From positions 124,001 through 188,000 of the forward strand of contig NW_001798957.1 in NCBI RefSeq assembly GCF_000165425.1: a stretch of DNA of 64,000 nucleotides. Direction: 5' to 3'. Below, one piece after another: positions 61,237 through 64,000 of the stretch. The position numbers were made by a program, and so were the translations under genes. How positions within the stretch are numbered: the stretch's first letter is position 1; each line of letters opens with the position of its first letter. The notes beneath the pieces were generated by a model, which did no database searches, was not told where the DNA came from, and was given only the letters and a program-made list of their open reading frames with translations. The stretch comes from Paramecium tetraurelia. Its lineage: Eukaryota > Ciliophora > Oligohymenophorea > Peniculida > Parameciidae.

Positions 61237-62718
61237 TCAAATATTCTTTTAGTTCACTTCTTCTCCAATAACATAATGATTCTTTTTGCTTTTATTATGC
61301 CATACAATAGTAATAAGTAAGGATAAAACTAAAAATATTGTAATTCCATAAATTAGATAATTTGCTTTAGAGTCCGTATTTGAATTCATTTAAGATAATT
61401 CGTTTGGTAAAAACTTAATGGAATTTGTTGCCTTATACTAGATTTTCAACTAAGACCTGTCTTAAGTTAGAACTCTCCTTGATGCAAGCAAATCAGACGA
61501 TAGAACCAGATCAATTTATTGATCAAATTTGATGTCGGATTTCTTTATTTTGAATTTGTAAGTAATCTTTTAATCTCGTACAAATGAGAGCATAAAATCT
61601 AAACTATCATAAGCCTATCCATTTTATTCAAGATAAGCCTCCTTCAACATTACATTCTCTATTTTTAAGTCTTCATTATATATAGCTTAAGTGATAGTTA
61701 ATAAATCATTATTAACCTACCCTTTTGTTATTTCATTAGTAACTTCTAATTGAATGTTCCCATCTTCAGGAATAGTAATAATTTATGTGGTAGAAATGGA
61801 TGCAGATGTCTCTAAATTGGTAGTGATATCACCTAAAAGTAATAAATTATATTGAGCAATTTGAGCTGTAGTCAATGCAATGCTTAAAGAACATTGACGA
61901 ATAATCTTTGTTTTATCTTGAACCATTATTTTACAATACTAAGTAACTTAATCTTAAGTCAAATGGAAAGACAATTGTTTCTCACTATTGAGTGAAATTT
62001 AATTGGATGCCAAGACATATTCTATTTTATTAGATTTTATTTCCTATATAATATAAACCTTAGGAATTAAACATTAGCCTAAATTGACATCAAAGTCAAC
62101 TGTCACTTAATACATTCCTTATTTATCAATTAAAGAGTTTGCTTTATAAGCACTTTAGGTGGTTAAACCACTTAAAGTGTCAAAGCAAGAGTCGGGTATG
62201 CACTAATAGTTTATCATTGAAAAATGATCAATACAGTTTGTACATTCAAAATTTGCATCGCATTCTTTACAATTTAAATGACAATCAGTTGTCAAAGCAA
62301 ATTTTTATAATTTAGAATTTGTTCCTAAAATTTTAATATTTATTTTCTATTAATCTAAAACAGTTTTTATAATTATTTAATTATTTGGGTATGACTTCTA
62401 CTCTTACTTACTATCATTTATTAAAATCTGAGGTGTTTGAGTACTTAAATTTTAAAAGGTGAAGATAAGGTTGTATGTTGATTACTTTGATATTTTTAAT
62501 TTATCTTTTAGACATAACCCTGATTCTGGTATTTCATAACATTCAATCCAATTTTGATCATTATTTTTACAATTTGTTGGCACTATGAGTTGTTCACTTT
62601 TACAATCCATCCATATTTACTCTTCCCATTATACTTTTGAAGATCCCAGATTCGGGTAAACTGTAATTGCTTGGGAGATGGTTAGAATAGCAAATATCAA
62701 CTGGAGCAAGTAGTTCAT
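61237..62718 (-). CDS. Type I membrane protein with small Cys-rich module
   Basis: 493 residues, no intron. Signal peptide MNYLLQLIFAILTISQAITV, an N-terminal domain with paired Cys (CKNNDQNWIECYE), a Cys-rich module HLNCKECDANFECTNCIDHF, then a long beta-rich Asn/Thr/Ile segment, one membrane segment (ANYLIYGITIFLVLSLLITI) and a short cytoplasmic tail (WHNKSKKNHYVIGEEVNQKNI). The family is not recognised. It directly precedes the furin-repeat gene on the same strand with an 18-bp gap, and both are surface-type proteins, which may mean a functional pair or a former single gene. Confidence 0.75.
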
Positions 62719-62867
62719 TAATTAAATTAATTAGAATATAAATTGACTAATGAAATTTGAAGTTAAATAATACAGATAGAATAACAAATATTCTATTTCA
62801 TTAAATGATCTCTTAATAAATTATCTAGTATTTTTAATAAGCAAATCCTATTATACAATCTATAACT

Positions 62868-63409
62868 TCAAAGGCTTGGTCTGCAATTTTTATCAGTTCC
62901 TTCTTCAATATTTTGATAAAATTTGTAATTGAGTAAATACTAAATTAGACTAACCTATTGCTAGAATATAGGATTATCGAAATTACCTATTAGTTATATA
63001 AATGCCATAAGAATGAGACTATCTCTAGAATCTTGATTATATTAGAATCTTAAGGTGCATAGTCTTTCAAAGTAGGATTCTTTATGAGTAGTTGATAATC
63101 TACCTGCTATTTTAATATACTCTCGACATCCATTGATGAGCACCTATAAATATTATAAATAAAGTAATCTACGTTGAAATACAATCATTTGACTCAAATT
63201 GAACACAGTTTTATTTAATCATCCAAAGAGTGTATAGCAAGATTCTAAGCACAATTTAAATTCACTAAATGATGTTGCCAGACACCCTCTGACCTGCCAT
63301 TTAAAAGAGATAGTCGAAATCTTTGTAAGAGTGCTAAGCATGTTCTTGAATAAATATAATAATCAATAATATTTGGTTTCTCCAAAATAAATATAATTTG
63401 TTCCCATTA
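62868..63409 (-). CDS. Unrecognised protein, 5' end uncertain
   Basis: The minus strand carries two good coding stretches. The upstream one reads CLALLQRFRLSLLNGRSEGV then WQHHLVNLNCAQNLAIHSLD. The downstream one reads VLINGCREYIKIAGRLSTTH, then ESYFERLCTLRFQYNQDSRD and SLILMAFIQLIGNFDNPIF, ending NCRPSL before TGA at 62868-62870. They are in different frames; a 38-nt GT...AG segment around 63180-63217 would join them, which is longer than the other introns here. No ATG is visible in the upstream frame. I do not recognise the family. Confidence 0.4.
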
Positions 63410-63421
63410 TTTTTAAAGAAG

Positions 63422-64000
63422 ATGGGATGTAGTAAATCTGTTTCGATTGTTAAACCTCTTGATTTCTAAGAAATAAGGGAAATCACCCAGAAAATGATTG
63501 AGGGTGAAAATGAGATTATCACCATACTTTTTCCTGTAACTGAGAGATCTTAAAAGCGAAAAAGCACTATCACAGTATTTTTATCTCCTCGAAAGTCTCA
63601 AAGTCGTCAAGATTTGTATTAGTCACCCGTTCGAATTTCTGCCAGATCGAATTCAAGAATTTTCAAAGAAGAGAAGATCACAGAAAACATCTTAACTTTC
63701 ACTGAAAGATCCACTTAAATCCAGTCCATTAGTCTTGCTTCTGAGTCTCCAACAAGAAGAGATAGAGACGGAGGTAGTAGTGTCCATAAGGCTGCATCCT
63801 CCTTTCATTCTAATGTTGAAGGCCAGAAAATAGACAAAGAACCTGATCTTCATCCGATCGTACAATAGCAGATACAAAAGCTAGGATCATTCAAATTTTT
63901 GTAAGATTAAAATTACTCGGATTGTATTAAGTTGCAGCCCCATAGATTTTCTAATGGGGATGTCTATTCAGGTTGTTGGAAAAATAACCTTAAGCATGGT
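63422..64000 (+). CDS. Acylated MORN-repeat protein, cut by right edge
   Basis: Start MGCSKSVSIVKPLDFQEIRE: Gly2 plus Cys3 is a strong N-myristoylation/palmitoylation signal. About 165 residues of Ser/Arg/Gln-rich linker follow (SPRKSQSRQDL, SPVRISARSNSRIF), then the first MORN repeat begins (FSNGDVYSGCWKNNLKHG) as the window ends. No intron is needed in the visible part. It has the same overall plan as the MORN protein at 7808-8726 but a longer linker. It is probably a membrane-attached MORN scaffold. Confidence 0.8.

Overview
The window is protein-dense, AT-rich nuclear DNA of a ciliate, almost certainly a Paramecium macronuclear chromosome. Long reading frames stay open only if TAA and TAG are read as Gln and TGA is the sole stop. 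The genes carry very short introns (about 18-32 nt, mostly GTA...TAG), spacers are often below 150 bp, and a standard-code reading breaks nearly every gene into fragments. All coordinates below use that code (table 6). Exon joins were worked out by hand from frame continuity.

Layout, left to right: an acidic repeat protein running off the left edge (-); a p24 cargo receptor and a large type I membrane protein (+); a MORN protein, an AGC-like kinase and a protein with two cyclic-nucleotide-binding domains (+); a divergent, interrupted tubulin and a secreted Gly/Glu-rich protein (-); an Aurora-like kinase, a RING protein and a twin CX9C protein (+); a decayed C2/copine-like relic and a small secreted acidic protein (-); a stand-alone SAS-6 N-terminal domain (+); an SCP/NIF-type phosphatase (-); a HEAT-repeat giant (+); a CDPK and a tubulin ligase-like (TTLL) enzyme (-); and a tRNA-Pro (+).

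The centre (32.6-51 kb) is an excitability cluster. Two four-domain voltage-gated cation channel genes stand head to head around a 0.94-kb shared upstream region, followed by a K+ channel with a GYGD filter and a cytoplasmic tail. The last 13 kb holds a PAS/tmcB-like polytopic protein, a GIDE-domain protein without RING, a PWWP protein, a tail-anchored protein, a Rab GTPase, two Cys-rich surface-type proteins, an unrecognised gene and the start of a second acylated MORN protein.

Several genes relate to cilia, basal bodies or Ca2+/voltage signalling (SAS-6 domain, tubulin, TTLL, MORN, CDPK, Ca2+-type and K+ channels), but nothing suggests an operon. Four otherwise intact genes need a non-canonical splice or a frameshift, so either assembly indels or real decay must be considered.
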